Origin: Nemertoderma westbladi
Lineage: Eukaryota > Xenacoelomorpha > Nemertodermatida > Nemertodermatidae
Assembly (NCBI GenBank): GCA_032718475.1
Contig: JAUCBJ010001580.1
Location: forward strand, 1 to 45,157
Direction: 5' to 3'
DNA: 45,157 nucleotides
Part shown: piece by piece, positions 31,221-41,941 of the stretch
How positions within the stretch are numbered: position 1 is the first letter of the stretch
Layout of the letters: each line of letters begins with the position of its first letter
Position numbers and translations under genes: made by a program
Notes under the pieces: model-generated
The model's input: only the letters and a program-made list of their open reading frames with translations
Database searches by the model: none
What the model was told of the DNA's origin: nothing

Positions 31221-33310
31221 GCGTTTGGAAATTTGTCTGGTGGGTATCAAAATAAAATTTTTTGCATTTAAAGGTTTGAAAATTTAAAATCATAAGTGAA
31301 CCCAAGACAAACCCAAATGCTAAAATAGACGTGTCTAAGGACCTGTCTATAAGAGTACAGTTATTTTGAAAGTCGTGAAATGTTTGGAGGACATCGTATC
31401 TAAACACCATGGTTACGGCTATTATATTTAGGAGTGTAAATTGAGTTCAGTAGATTCTACAGATTGGTGCCAACAGTACAACAACCAGGGTGCTAAAGGT
31501 TAGTAGCACCAGCGGCGTACACAGACCACACTCAGTATTTTCTAGTGGATAATGGCGTCCGATAATCAAACCCGTGGGTTTGGTATAGTCGAGTGCCCTA
31601 GATAATGCCCATTCTAACTACACTATTCTAGTACAAGTATAGGGAGTAGTTTGGGTATCAAAAAGTGAGTCGGTCACGGCCAGTTTATCTACGAAGTTTT
31701 GCGCTATGCATGGGAATAATAGATACTGAGGATAGCTTAAGAATGAGACAGGGTCTGGGGAGCTGAAACTGAACTTCTGGAAGGTGGGCCAGGTAGCTCG
31801 GGAAGTCGATCCCATCTTACTAACTGATTGGTCAATTTGCAGATAAACTAACTTACGTAAGTTAATCTGGTTGGATATGTTAGAGGATATATAATAGACT
31901 ACCGAGAATGAAAAAACGTGTCCCTGCGGAACCTAAGAGAGGGTAGGGTGGACTGCCAAAGAAGAAGTGGAGCTGCCATTTGCTCGCCACGGATGTAAAG
32001 ATGCTAGCATGTATTATCATGGGCGAGCCGTGGTGGAGCTGAATACGAACATTAAGCCTAATTAAGACAAACGGTTGAGAAAGGACAGGTTTAAGGCAGT
32101 GAAGGACAGAATGGAGGTGTTGTGGTGTGAATATAGGTGCCAATACCCTTACGATTTTGCCGTCGACATGTGTGATATAAGCGCGAAACCCCAATGAGGA
32201 GATTGCTAGAATGTACCACATAAATATATTTATATCGCACGACGAACTCTTACCTGCCGTGAGAGACCAGTTTGATGGAATGCATTTATACCGGAGAACA
32301 CGAGGAGAGGACGAGGAAACATCGAAGGTCCTCAGTGTGTATAAATTGTTCTTTAAATGTAGTGAGTGTATGAACAAACAAGACGTCTGCATAAATGAAC
32401 AAAGACCCGGGCCGATATTGACAAGGTGTAAAGCGCATCAATTTCTCAGGAATAATGAAGGGGGATATCCAATGAGTAACCTGATGATAACCATCGATTT
32501 TAGCGGAAAGTAACCCCCAACGCCTGTTACACTGACGATTACGACTCCGGATCCTTATAGTGAGATTGGAACTCGTACCAATCCTGCTTTAGTGGAAATG
32601 ACTGCTGCCATTTCGCTTTATCGAGTGTATAAAAATTTGGAGGCACGGCGCGAAGCGGCACAGGACTTGAGTACCAAACCCGCAGGTTTGGAACTCTCGA
32701 GTCCTTGGTCAACATTCGACCCGCAACATCCGGAGAAAGGGCTCACGCCTGAGTATCAAGACGAGAAAAAGATACAACGCGGAAAGTCAACGCAAGCTGT
32801 TCCGACATCCAATAGATTCACGCCATCCATCCATCTACTAACCATACCCACGATTGCGATTTATACAATATTTTACTCCAAATTATTTTGGGAAGGTTCG
32901 ACGCATATATTATTAAGCCCGAATATGTCCAATCATTTATATATCATCGTCGCTCTGATATATACGTCCAGATTTATTGCGTAGCCATCACAATTGGATA
33001 TTAATATATGTTATACTTATTTGTTATTTGATCTAGTTTAGACAGAATTTTTTATATAAAGTATTAAGAAGGCATAAAAATATTGAAAGGAAATACTTTA
33101 TAGTCCGTTGGAAATAGTACGTAATTGTTTGTTATTATTTGTGCTAATATTTGTATATTGTAATTATATTGTACTTAACTCATTTGATTTTGTGTATATG
33201 ACTTTATTTGTTCTAAAGTTTATTAAAGAGGCAAAGGAAGTGATTGGGGAGACAAACCCGCGAGTTTGGCTTACTCCTTTCAGTAACCTGAGCAATCACC
33301 CAAACTAAGG
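31221..33310. other. Unassigned region with recurrent CAAACCC/GGGTTTG hairpins
   Basis: Three hairpins share a CAAACCC core: 31567-31582 (7-bp stem, loop GT), 32663-32704 (an extended imperfect stem around CCAAACC-CGCA-GGTTTGG) and 33253-33268 (5-bp stem). Each is followed by a CGAGT- or TTACTC-like phrase. Another hairpin, GGTGCTA/TAGCACC, lies at about 31489-31510 after TTGGTGCCAACAG, which resembles a tRNA primer-binding context. Frames at 32211-32513 and 32592-32984 are open, but I recognise no motif beyond a C-x2-C in the first. This may be an unrecognised mobile element. Confidence 0.35.
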
Positions 33311-34429
33311 TGATTTGCGTTTTTTATAAGAAATGAAGTAAAAGTTCGAAAATGAAAGAAATATTATGTATTTTTATATTTAATTTGATTGTCAGCCTTG
33401 AACGCAATAATATTTAGTTAAATACTTAGCCTCAAATACGTTTTATATTTTAGTTCTTTGTTATTATTTATTACAATTTGAGATGGGAAATGGGGGACGT
33501 AGTCCTACCCATGTTCCATTTCAATAAGTAAATTGTTAATTTGTAAATAAATCGAAGGAAGTATATTTTGTAATTAAATTTGTATTTGTATGCAATCATA
33601 ATTATGCAGTGAGAAGTGGCAATATTTTGCATTTTGCATATTAGAATTATTAGAACCAAGTTGTTTGATTTATTTGAAAGTAAATTTTATTTTTGTTATT
33701 CCACACCACCATATTTCTTCTACAATTGGAGAGAAACACTTACCTGTTTCTCTTGGAGCGGTGTTGCGATATATGGCGTTGTGCACAAAACAACCCTTTA
33801 TACAGTATAGAACAGACTAGATAAGGCATATTGATGTGCAACTGTAATATAATTAGATAAGGTAAATAAAATACACAGGTTCGTTTATATTCAGTCAATT
33901 TTATACAGTATGTAGCCTTAATTACGTAAATTTTATAATAAAACCCTAGTATATTTATTCGCGGTGGCAAACTTCTATAAAACTATAATATGAATTTGCC
34001 ATTTTCTAATATCTACTGAATATATTAATATATTTGTGCTAATTTCGTTTACATTTCTCCATAAATCAATGTTTGTGCTAAATTAACGTCTGAATTGTGC
34101 TTTTAATAATTGCCAAATTAAGTTAAGGCGATTATGTGCTTCTACCCACTGGTTGGTCGAAAACCCAGTTTCAGAGAACCCTGGAATCGCCTAATCAATC
34201 ATGTGAGCGGATTTAGACATTGCGTCATTCTTACAGTTTTAACAGTAGCCATCTTTAATCTATGTATTTTGCACTTCTGTTGATTGTAAATTGCTGCTTT
34301 CTTCTTACATTTGTGACTTTGGAAAATGATTACTGCTTAGTCTGACTCTTGATTTGATTTCTGATTGTTAATTATAATTTGCTGCAATGTAGTAAATCAA
34401 AATCAACGTTTGTTTCTTCGAGTGTCTGA
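33311..34429. other. AT-rich stretch without recognisable features
   Basis: Short frames exist (33471-33659, 33616-33810, 33740-33970), but they are Ile/Tyr/Leu-rich translations of AT-rich DNA with no motif. Confidence 0.5.
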
Positions 34430-34720
34430 CTGTGTTTGCGATGTTTACGCCGTTACGGTAACCGCCCGTTTTAGTATGCAGGGCTAAGAGTAGGCGTTGC
34501 GGGCGAACTGTTCGGAAGCGACGGAGGGAGAATTGAAGGATCCAATGCGCGGCAGTGCCAGCGGGGCTGGTAGCTGCAGTTGGGGCAGATTTAAGTTGAA
34601 GACCGGGAAGACCGGTATCTTGTCTCTCAGGTTCACTAGTTAGGTTAGTTAGGTAGAAAGATCACATTGATCTGGGGTGACCTTAGCCGTTTACGCTAAT
34701 GCTAATGCTACTGCTGCAAT
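34430..34720. other. GC-richer island
   Basis: A CG-containing stretch (for example GCGTTGCGGGCGAACTG) in AT-rich surroundings, with ACCGG/CCGGT at about 34600-34615, TTAGTTAGGTTAGTTAGG at about 34637 and (GCTAAT)n at about 34697. It could be a promoter-like CpG island or a mobile-element fragment; no gene start is evident. 34720-35330 holds nothing further that I recognise. Confidence 0.3.
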
Positions 34721-35329
34721 GTGGCTAACACTAATGCTATTTTATGTTGTATTGTTTTAGGAAGTGCCTGATTCTTCATTGTGATGTTTTAGATAGGCGC
34801 TATTTGATTGTTTTCTATTTCTAAGTTTATGCTTGTTAAATTGCTGTTAGGTCAAATAATCGGTATTTATGCAGTCTTTAGTGTAGCCCAGTAACGTAAC
34901 TAGTTAGCGTTACAAATTCTGGAATACCTGATTACTTCGTACATTATATCGTACATTTGAGTAAATGTAGTTTATGATAGTATTTAGAATAAAATAAGGA
35001 TTTCGTACACTGCATAGCGGAGAATAGTTTTAGTTGTTTACGCCTAGGAAATATATTTGGACTAATTTACGCTAGGCAGTTATCCAAAAAATAGCGGGTT
35101 TGCAAGTCTACAGTAGTCGCAAGCGTAGCGAAGCAGTAATATAGCTGATTACAGTCAGCGCTAAGGGCACCCGGGTTTAGGTTAATAATTCCGCCCTTAT
35201 TCGCAATATTAAATATTCTCACATTCAACATTTGTCCGCCTGACGAACTGCTTTACTTCTCTGTGAAAGGTGAACAATTGGAGTGTTAAGTCACCGACAC
35301 TCGTATTAAGTAGCTTGGGAAGCCAAATC

Positions 35330-36110
35330 AGATTTATTGTTTTGGTTGTTTCTGTTTTGGCTTGTGCTTAGGGCAATTAGCTTGGTATGTTATAGTTTGA
35401 TTAAACCCTTTGTTTCATTCACAAATACGAACATATCAAAAGGAAGAATCCCCTTTGAGATTTCATTTTTTTTTATTTTTCCATTGCTTCCTGGGTTCGT
35501 GGTATCCCAGGTTTGGAGTACATCACGTCTGCAGCAGATTTCTGGCCAGATTTTGATGGCATCGTTCCCACCCAAGATACCATGCTGGAATGAGTTGTTA
35601 CTTCATACCTGGAATTGTCGTCTTTTAGAATCTGTGGGTCATAGTTATTTATATCAAGGGATTTCTCTATTGAGGAAACGGTTCGTATTTTGCGTGTGGG
35701 TGGGAATGGTCTTCTATGGATCCACATGCGTTTATGGGGATTTCTATGTGTTTCCACTTCTTTTGCCGCTTCCTCAAGTGACTTCACTGGGCTGAAGGAA
35801 GGCAACACATCTGGGCAATGTCCACGAGGACTTCCAGGGGCAGATGACATAGATTATCTGCTTGTGGAGGTTCCAGCTGTTGGCTCCAGAGTTGGGGGCA
35901 ACTCTGCTCTTCACACTCATCATCAGATGATAAAGTATCAACGGTGTCAACTTCCTCATTCCCGTCTAAATTATCTCCACCATCGTCACTGAAAGATATA
36001 CAATCTTAAACATCGCTTTTTCCCTGAACAAACGCATCTATATCATCGTCTGTTCCTTGAAATAGGAGTACCACTTCATTTAGGCTAAGAAACTTTATCA
36101 TACTACTCAT
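35330..36110 (-). pseudogene. Decayed piggyBac-like transposase N-terminus
   Basis: The minus-strand frame from ATG 36108-36110 reads MSSMIKFLSLNEVVLLFQGT then DDDIDAFVQ. A TAA at 36006-36008 interrupts it, and the same frame continues with an acidic run (SFSDDGG..NEEVDTVDTLSSDDE). A short hydrophobic opening followed by D-D-D-I-D and an acidic, linker-rich N-terminus is typical of piggyBac transposases. After about 35790 the frame is lost; in shifted frames K/W-rich pieces (RQKKWKHIEIP) fit the segment before the catalytic core. The DDE core itself is absent. Frames at 35337-35795 (+) and 35473-35850 (-) are shadows or shifted pieces of this remnant. Confidence 0.4.
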
Positions 36111-36137
36111 TATATATATTACACATATATTACATTA

Positions 36138-37491
36138 CATATAGAACATATAGAACATATAGAACATATTAGAACATATAGAACATATAGAACATATAGA
36201 ACATATAGAACATATAGAACATATAGAACATATAGAACATATAGAACATATAGAACATATAGAACATATAGAACATATAGAACATATAGAACATATAGAA
36301 CATATAGAACATATAGAACATATAGAACATATAGAACATATAGAACATATAGAACATATAGAACATATAGAACATATAGAACATATAGAACATATAGAAC
36401 ATATAGAACATATAGAACATATAGAACATATAGAACATATAGAACATATAGAACATATAGAACATATAGAACATATAGAACATATAGAACATATAGAACA
36501 TATAGAACATATAGAACATATAGAACATATAGAACATATAGAACATATAGAACATATAGAACATATAGAACATATAGAACATATAGAACATATAGAACAT
36601 ATAGAACATATAGAACATATAGAACATATAGAACATATAGAACATATAGAACATATAGAACATATAGAACATATAGAACATATAGAACATATAGAACATA
36701 TAGAACATATAGAACATATAGAACATATAGAACATATAGAACATATAGAACATATAGAACATATAGAACATATAGAACATATAGAACATATAGAACATAT
36801 AGAACATATAGAACATATAGAACATATAGAACATATAGAACATATAGAACATATAGAACATATAGAACATATAGAACATATAGAACATATAGAACATATA
36901 GAACATATAGAACATATAGAACATATAGAACATATAGAACATATAGAACATATAGAACATATAGAACATATAGAACATATAGAACATATAGAACATATAG
37001 AACATATAGAACATATAGAACATATAGAACATATAGAACATATAGAACATATAGAACATATAGAACATATAGAACATATAGAACATATAGAACATATAGA
37101 ACATATAGAACATATAGAACATATAGAACATATAGAACATATAGAACATATAGAACATATAGAACATATAGAACATATAGAACATATAGAACATATAGAA
37201 CATATAGAACATATAGAACATATAGAACATATAGAACATATAGAACATATAGAACATATAGAACATATAGAACATATAGAACATATAGAACATATAGAAC
37301 ATATAGAACATATAGAACATATAGAACATATAGAACATATAGAACATATAGAACATATAGAACATATAGAACATATAGAACATATAGAACATATAGAACA
37401 TATAGAACATATAGAACATATAGAACATATAGAACATATAGAACATATAGAACATATAGAACATATAGAACATATAGAACATATAGAACAT
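36138..37491. repeat. 9-bp satellite (GAACATATA)n, ~150 copies
   Basis: From about 36171 to 37491 the 9-bp unit repeats ~147 times with no substitution or indel that I can see. Only the first copies vary (one has an extra T at 36170). Because 9 is a multiple of 3, every frame stays open or closed throughout, giving a 440-codon Met-Phe-Tyr frame on the minus strand that is an artefact. It is flanked by AT-rich DNA. Confidence 0.97.
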
Positions 37492-38160
37492 AATTATTAT
37501 AATTATTTACATAATTATATTATACATAATATATGTATGTTTGTTACACTGAAGTATATATCGGAAAATAAAAAAATTTCAATCGGAATTATAGTATCGA
37601 AATTATTTTGTAAACAAAATAAAATTTCAATTAGAACACTACGGTGTACATTGTGCATCCCACAGTAGAAAGTTTATTAGTTTATTACCACTATGTATAT
37701 ATTATACATTATATATTGATCTAATTGGATAGTGGATTTATCATGCAGCCAATTATTTTATTACAACAAATAAAAGATAGAGCGATACAGTGTTATACAC
37801 GTTCGTGGGGTCTTCGCGCAGCACGAGAGCCTATATTAGAAAGTACATTATACTAATCTCTATTAGATATACGAAAACCGTCTTTCCCAAAATATATATG
37901 AGTGAAGGCGATGTTATCAGTTTGTGATAAACTGTTGTAAAAAAAGAGATCCATTTCAGTTTTCCCTTACACACTTTAACTGTCATTTGTAATCCTTCTA
38001 AATAGGGCTATTTGAGTTAAGAATGACATTTTACATTTTACAATTTTACAAAGAACGTTTTACAATACTATTTTCATTCATTGGCCTCGTTGCGCTCGTC
38101 CTGTTTTGTCTTAAAATAATTTTCCTGAACGGAGACTAACGACCTTTATAACTATGCAAA
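37492..38160. other. AT-rich stretch without recognisable features
   Basis: No ORF with a motif. A small GC-richer patch (about 37800-37830, CTTCGCGCAGCACGAGAGCC) faintly recalls the CTTCGAGCAGCACGTGAG units at 7108-7440, but the match is too short to call. Confidence 0.5.
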
Positions 38161-38422
38161 AGGAATGTCGGAAGGTGGGAATGTGGATGGGAATGTGGTA
38201 AGATGGATGGGAAGGTGAGAATGTAGGACGATGCGAATGTGTGAGGGTGGTTGGGAAGATGGGAATGTGGGAAAGTAGATGGGAAGGTGGGTAGGATTGT
38301 GCGAATATGCGCAGGTGGGTGGGAATGTACGGAAATGGAAATGTGGGAAGATGGGTGGGAAGGTGGGTGGGAATGTGGGTGGGAAGGTGGGTGGGAATGT
38401 TATTGGGAATGTTGGGTGGGAA
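38161..38422 (+). repeat. G-rich 12-bp minisatellite
   Basis: The unit GGGTGGGAAGGT alternates with GGGTGGGAATGT. It is most regular at 38340-38420 and degenerate to the left. GGGTGGG spacing is compatible with G-quadruplex formation on the plus strand. ORFs across it (Trp/Gly/Met or Phe/Pro/Thr-rich) are artefacts. Confidence 0.9.
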
Positions 38423-39003
38423 AAAAACTGATAATAAATATAGGTATTTATTATTAATTGCCTTACAGTCAGATAGGCCAACTGCATTACCTATCGGTAG
38501 CTAATAATAACCAGTAGCTATAAACTATTAACATGGCTCTAAACGCCACCATAAATATAAGCTAACTTTTTTATAACATAATTTATGTCATTTTAACATT
38601 TATTAATACAACAACTAATATAATTTGTGCAGTTTCTATCACTTATAATATATGTACAATCATTTCGTAATGTTAACATTTTGTAATTAAACTACATACA
38701 TACTTGTTGCAAAGTACTTTACAGTGTTTCAGAAACAAATAAAAAAAAATTCAAAATAAATTGGGTGCCTTTTAAAATGCAACGTTGTTTTTGACGCAAT
38801 GGTAGACTTTTCCCAGACTTAGTCGAGCCAGTAAATATAATATAGTCGTCACACTTGCTTGAAAATTATTAAATTATTTTTGATGTCTGTTTTGTTGATT
38901 TAAAAATTATTACAATATTTTTAATATGGGTTTTGTTAATTTAAACAAATAATTTGGTCAATTGACTGGATTACTTTGGAATAAAACTTCTTCATCACTC
39001 ACT
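38423..39003. other. AT-rich stretch between minisatellite and kinase 3' end
   Basis: No recognisable gene. It contains a local near-repeat (AAAATTATTAAATTATTTTTGATGTCTGTTTTG-like, at about 38860-38900 and 38908-38936). Confidence 0.5.
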
Positions 39004-39009
39004 TTTATT
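39004..39009 (-). promoter_or_regulatory. Polyadenylation signal for the kinase gene
   Basis: AATAAA on the minus strand, 35-40 bp beyond the kinase stop codon, as expected for a cleavage/polyadenylation signal. Signal identity is by motif and position only. Confidence 0.45.
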
Positions 39010-39043
39010 GCCGTCGATCGACAAATCGCCTGAAAACCTTCAG

Positions 39044-40090
39044 CTAAAATTCCTCAAACTCAATTCGATTGAGACATTTCGTTGAAATTGGCATTTCGAT
39101 TTCTTTTTGCCGTCGAAAATGTGATGCGTCCCCTTTTCCCACATCAGAGGGAGTAAAAGGGGCCTTAAATGTTTTCGTGAAAACCGAGTCCCAGTTAAAG
39201 TTGTGAAACCACGGGTGTGTTTTAATATCATTCACCCCGTTCTTCAGACAGCCGTAACGTTTACTCACGTCCTTCTGTAACAAGTTAGTAATAACGTCTT
39301 TCAATTCGGAACTGACTTTTGGGAAAACTATCCGTGCTTCTACTATGCTTTTATACAATTCCATGTGATCTTCGTTACGGAACGGGGGATGTCCGATTGC
39401 CAATTCGTAAATGAGTACGCCGACGGCCCACCAGTCCACCGACTTACCGTATCCGCGGTTCTCTAAGATCTCGGGGGCCAGATACTCCGGAGTGCCGCAC
39501 ATGGTGTAGGTTCGTCCAACAACCAGTTTGGTAAAACCGAAATCCGTTATCTTGATATAACCGCGGCTGTCAATTAATATGTTCTCAGGTTTAAGGTCGC
39601 GGTATATTAAATCCAAGCTGTGCAAATATTGGAATGCGAGAACGACCTGCGCAGCGTAAAATCTCGTATGAGATTCAGTGAATCTGCGTTGGTTCTGAAA
39701 GTAGTCGAAAAGTTCCCCACCATCTATAAACTCCATTACCATGTAAACATAAGAATTATCTTTGAAATGATAAGCAAGTGAAACTAAAAATGGGAAAGAT
39801 GTGCACGCCAATGTCTTTTTTTCTGACAAACAATGCGACAATTGTTTCGTTTTAATTATCAAAGACTTCTCTAGAATTTTCATAGCATAAAACTTTCTGG
39901 TCGGGATATGCTGAGCAAGTAAAACACGACCAAACGAGCCGGAACCCAAAGTACGCCCTTTTTTAAAATCAGCCATACAAGCATTGCTTTCAATGCGAGA
40001 ATTCCATTTCGAATTAAAACCGACTTTAGATTGTTCTATATATTTCTCCACAGCGCTGTTCTTTAAATTGCAGCCATACACATTGCCCAT
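39044..40090 (-). CDS. Intronless cAMP-dependent protein kinase catalytic-subunit-like Ser/Thr kinase
   Basis: 348 residues against about 350 for animal PKA-C. The start is the ATG giving MGN (N-myristoylation-type Gly2) rather than the TTG eight codons upstream. Glycine loop G-S-G-S-F-G 49-54, ATP Lys71, Glu90, YRDLKPEN with catalytic Asp165, DFG Asp183, TYTMCGTPEYLAPE with activation-loop Thr196, and C-terminal F-x-x-F all sit at PKA numbering minus one until the C-tail. Substrate-pocket Glu126, Glu169 and the LIYE Glu are kept, so basophilic Ser/Thr specificity is likely. Oddities: the PKA Trp196 equivalent is Tyr195, the C-tail F-D-D-Y reads F-R-R-Q with two residues lost, and the Ser338 equivalent is Pro. 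The frame is uninterrupted, suggesting a functional retrogene or single-exon paralogue. PRKX is less likely given the MGN start. Confidence 0.9.
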   Translation of the reverse strand: MGNVYGCNLKNSAVEKYIEQSKVGFNSKWNSRIESNACMADFKKGRTLGSGSFGRVLLAQHIPTRKFYAMKILEKSLIIKTKQLSHCLSEKKTLACTSFPFLVSLAYHFKDNSYVYMVMEFIDGGELFDYFQNQRRFTESHTRFYAAQVVLAFQYLHSLDLIYRDLKPENILIDSRGYIKITDFGFTKLVVGRTYTMCGTPEYLAPEILENRGYGKSVDWWAVGVLIYELAIGHPPFRNEDHMELYKSIVEARIVFPKVSSELKDVITNLLQKDVSKRYGCLKNGVNDIKTHPWFHNFNWDSVFTKTFKAPFTPSDVGKGDASHFRRQKEIEMPISTKCLNRIEFEEF

Positions 40091-40114
40091 ATTAAAGTTA
40101 AATTTAAGGTTCAA

Positions 40115-40495
40115 TTAATTATGGTTAAAGTTTCAAAATCGTGACAATAAACCCGCAGAATTTGGCCTTCAGTAAAGCGCTGACTGAAGGCTGAATTTAA
40201 AACGATGTAGGCCCAAAATGGGCTAGTTCTAGAAATTTTAATTTACTGCAAGTTTGGGTACAAACTCAACAGGTTACTTCGCTAACATTAGTGGAAATTA
40301 ATATATTTCCTTGAGTACAATTGAATTTTTTTTTGAATGAGTTTCCTTAATATAATATGTGGGGTAATTTTTGATATAATTAAATACTGTATCCGACTTC
40401 TAGTTATTGAGATATTCAGTGTAGCAATTAATGTGCGACTGGTCAGTGTAAATAATATTACTTTCCCATTAAATCACAACTTATTGTGAAATGAA
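40115..40495. other. Region upstream of the kinase
   Basis: No recognisable core promoter. It contains a short inverted pair around GGCCTTCAGT / ACTGAAGGC (about 40160-40192). AT-rich otherwise. Confidence 0.35.
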
Positions 40496-40689
40496 ATCGT
40501 TCGCTAGATGCCATTTATTATATTTAATAAATACACAAAATTCTAGAACGTGTTTTTTATTTTATGAGTTGGTGGGCAACAGCGGTATTCCTATCCAATA
40601 TCTCTATTGTGTAGCTATTCATACCTAAACAAAATGTTCCAGAACATTGTGTATTTATTAAATAGAATAAATGGCATCTAGCGAACGAT
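40496..40689. mobile_element. 194-bp MITE with ~52-bp terminal inverted repeats
   Basis: The left arm begins ATCGTTCGCTAGATGCCATT and the right arm ends with the reverse complement, AATGGCATCTAGCGAACGAT. Similarity extends ~52 bp with few mismatches (through AATAAATACACA and TTCTAGAAC/GTTCCAGAA). It has no ORF, only ~90 bp of unique centre and no clear target duplication. The superfamily is unknown to me. Its right end abuts the next element with no intervening base. Confidence 0.8.
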
Positions 40690-41092
40690 AATGGGGTAGA
40701 CGACTCGGAAATTTTTTTTCGAGTTTTCGTTGGTTTCATGTGAAAGAGCATGTGAAAAAACCCCAGAGAGCAATTTTACTTAAAAAAAATTAATATTTGC
40801 CGGGTTATAGCAATTTTAAAACGCAAAATTAGCAACATCGAAAAATCAGGCCGTTTCAGAAAACTGCACGAGTGACGTCAGCCATAACACAGCAACAGTT
40901 GTCAAGCGCAGTTGATTGGCTAATATAAAGTATAATATTGCAGTATCTAAAATAAAACAAATAATAAAATGTAGCTATGTATTTATTTGGATGTGTATTT
41001 ATGTTGTGTTAAGAATCGATTATAGGATAGCGGCATGGAGGCAAATTATGCATATCAAGTTAATTATTCTAGAATAATATTTATTTCGCCCA

Positions 41093-41285
41093 TACCTGTA
41101 TCGTAGAGGTGTAGCTAAAAATAAATATAGCTAGCTAAATACTGCCAGGCGTTTCATTAATCTATTTTTTTTATTGTTTTTACATTTTATACCTGTATCG
41201 TAGAGGTGTAGCTAAGAATAAATATAGCTAGCTAAATACTGCCAGGCGTTTCATTAATCTATTTTTTTATTGTTTTTACAGCGAA
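41093..41285 (+). repeat. ~97-bp tandem duplication inside the long-TIR element
   Basis: The segment starting ATACCTGTATCGTAGAGGTG occurs at about 41093 and again at about 41190 with near identity through TTTTTATTGTTTTTACA. Its right-arm counterpart is single, so the duplication happened after the arms diverged. Confidence 0.85.
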
Positions 41286-41638
41286 CAATGCGGGATGGGT
41301 AGATTAGCACTAGATGGAAATTATTTAGATTTTTTGTCAGTTCACTGTAAAGTGTTACTGGTACTAGTGTTGCACGTGTCACCATTATTCTGCCTTTCAT
41401 AATAGCTGTTTTTGGTTTGACATCCAAAAATATCAAAATACCAAAACATAATGTTTTGGGCTATTGATTTATGTTCTTGACATATTTTGGCTAGTTACAT
41501 GTGAAAAAAAAAATGTTTTAAAGAAAATAAAAACAAATGTTTGTGGTAACTAGTGTTTTCAATGGTATGTACTGTTTTAATATTGTAGCTAGTGTTTTTA
41601 TAAAATACCACAAAATCTTATTTTTTGATCCCATTTCA

Positions 41639-41941
41639 GATGCCATTACACCAACGCATGTGGTAGAAGTAAAATGTCCAACATCAAAACATGCCATTCA
41701 AAAATCTTATCTTACACAATCGAATATCGTAAGCGCTAAATTCATGTCACAAATCCAACTTCAAATGCTTCTTTGCAATAAACAATTGGCCTTGTTTAGT
41801 GTCGCAGATCCATCTTTTGAAATAAATGGCGAAGTGAAAATAGTTGAAGTATCATATGATTCCATATACATGCAAAGTTTACTGAAAAGTAGTCGTAGCT
41901 TCTGGAAGGAATATATATTTCCCAAAATTGTGAAAAAATAG
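41639..41941 (+). CDS. YqaJ/lambda-exonuclease-like nuclease, C-terminal exon fragment
   Basis: The stretch before it, TTTTTTGATCCCATTTCAG, looks like a polypyrimidine tract plus AG acceptor, so I start the exon at 41639 rather than at the ATG at 41537. The ~100-residue product has VVEVKCPTS near the start (the E-x-K half of a PD-(D/E)xK site), then SQIQLQMLLCN (the conserved Gln-bearing helix of YqaJ folds), LFSVAD, and FWKEYIFPKI before the stop, an order typical of YqaJ domains. The first catalytic Asp and the N-terminal half are absent, so alone it should be inactive. Family members are 5'-3' DNA exonucleases or recombinases. It sits between the inverted repeats, suggesting that it belongs to, or was captured by, the element. 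Confidence 0.6.
   Translation, partial: DAITPTHVVEVKCPTSKHAIQKSYLTQSNIVSAKFMSQIQLQMLLCNKQLALFSVADPSFEINGEVKIVEVSYDSIYMQSLLKSSRSFWKEYIFPKIVKK

Noticed and set aside
34605-34650. Another Helentron-like 3' end at CACTAGTTAGG
   Set aside because: CACTAGTTAGG is present, but the preceding ACCGG/CCGGT hairpin is too far upstream and the A or B arm is missing; likely chance.
35337-35795. 152-codon hydrophobic frame on the plus strand
   Set aside because: It is antisense to the piggyBac-like remnant, whose acidic and motif-bearing frame is the better explanation.
36169-37491. 440-codon Met-Phe-Tyr repeat protein
   Set aside because: A 9-bp perfect satellite makes any open frame extend through the array; there is no non-repeat coding sequence on either side.
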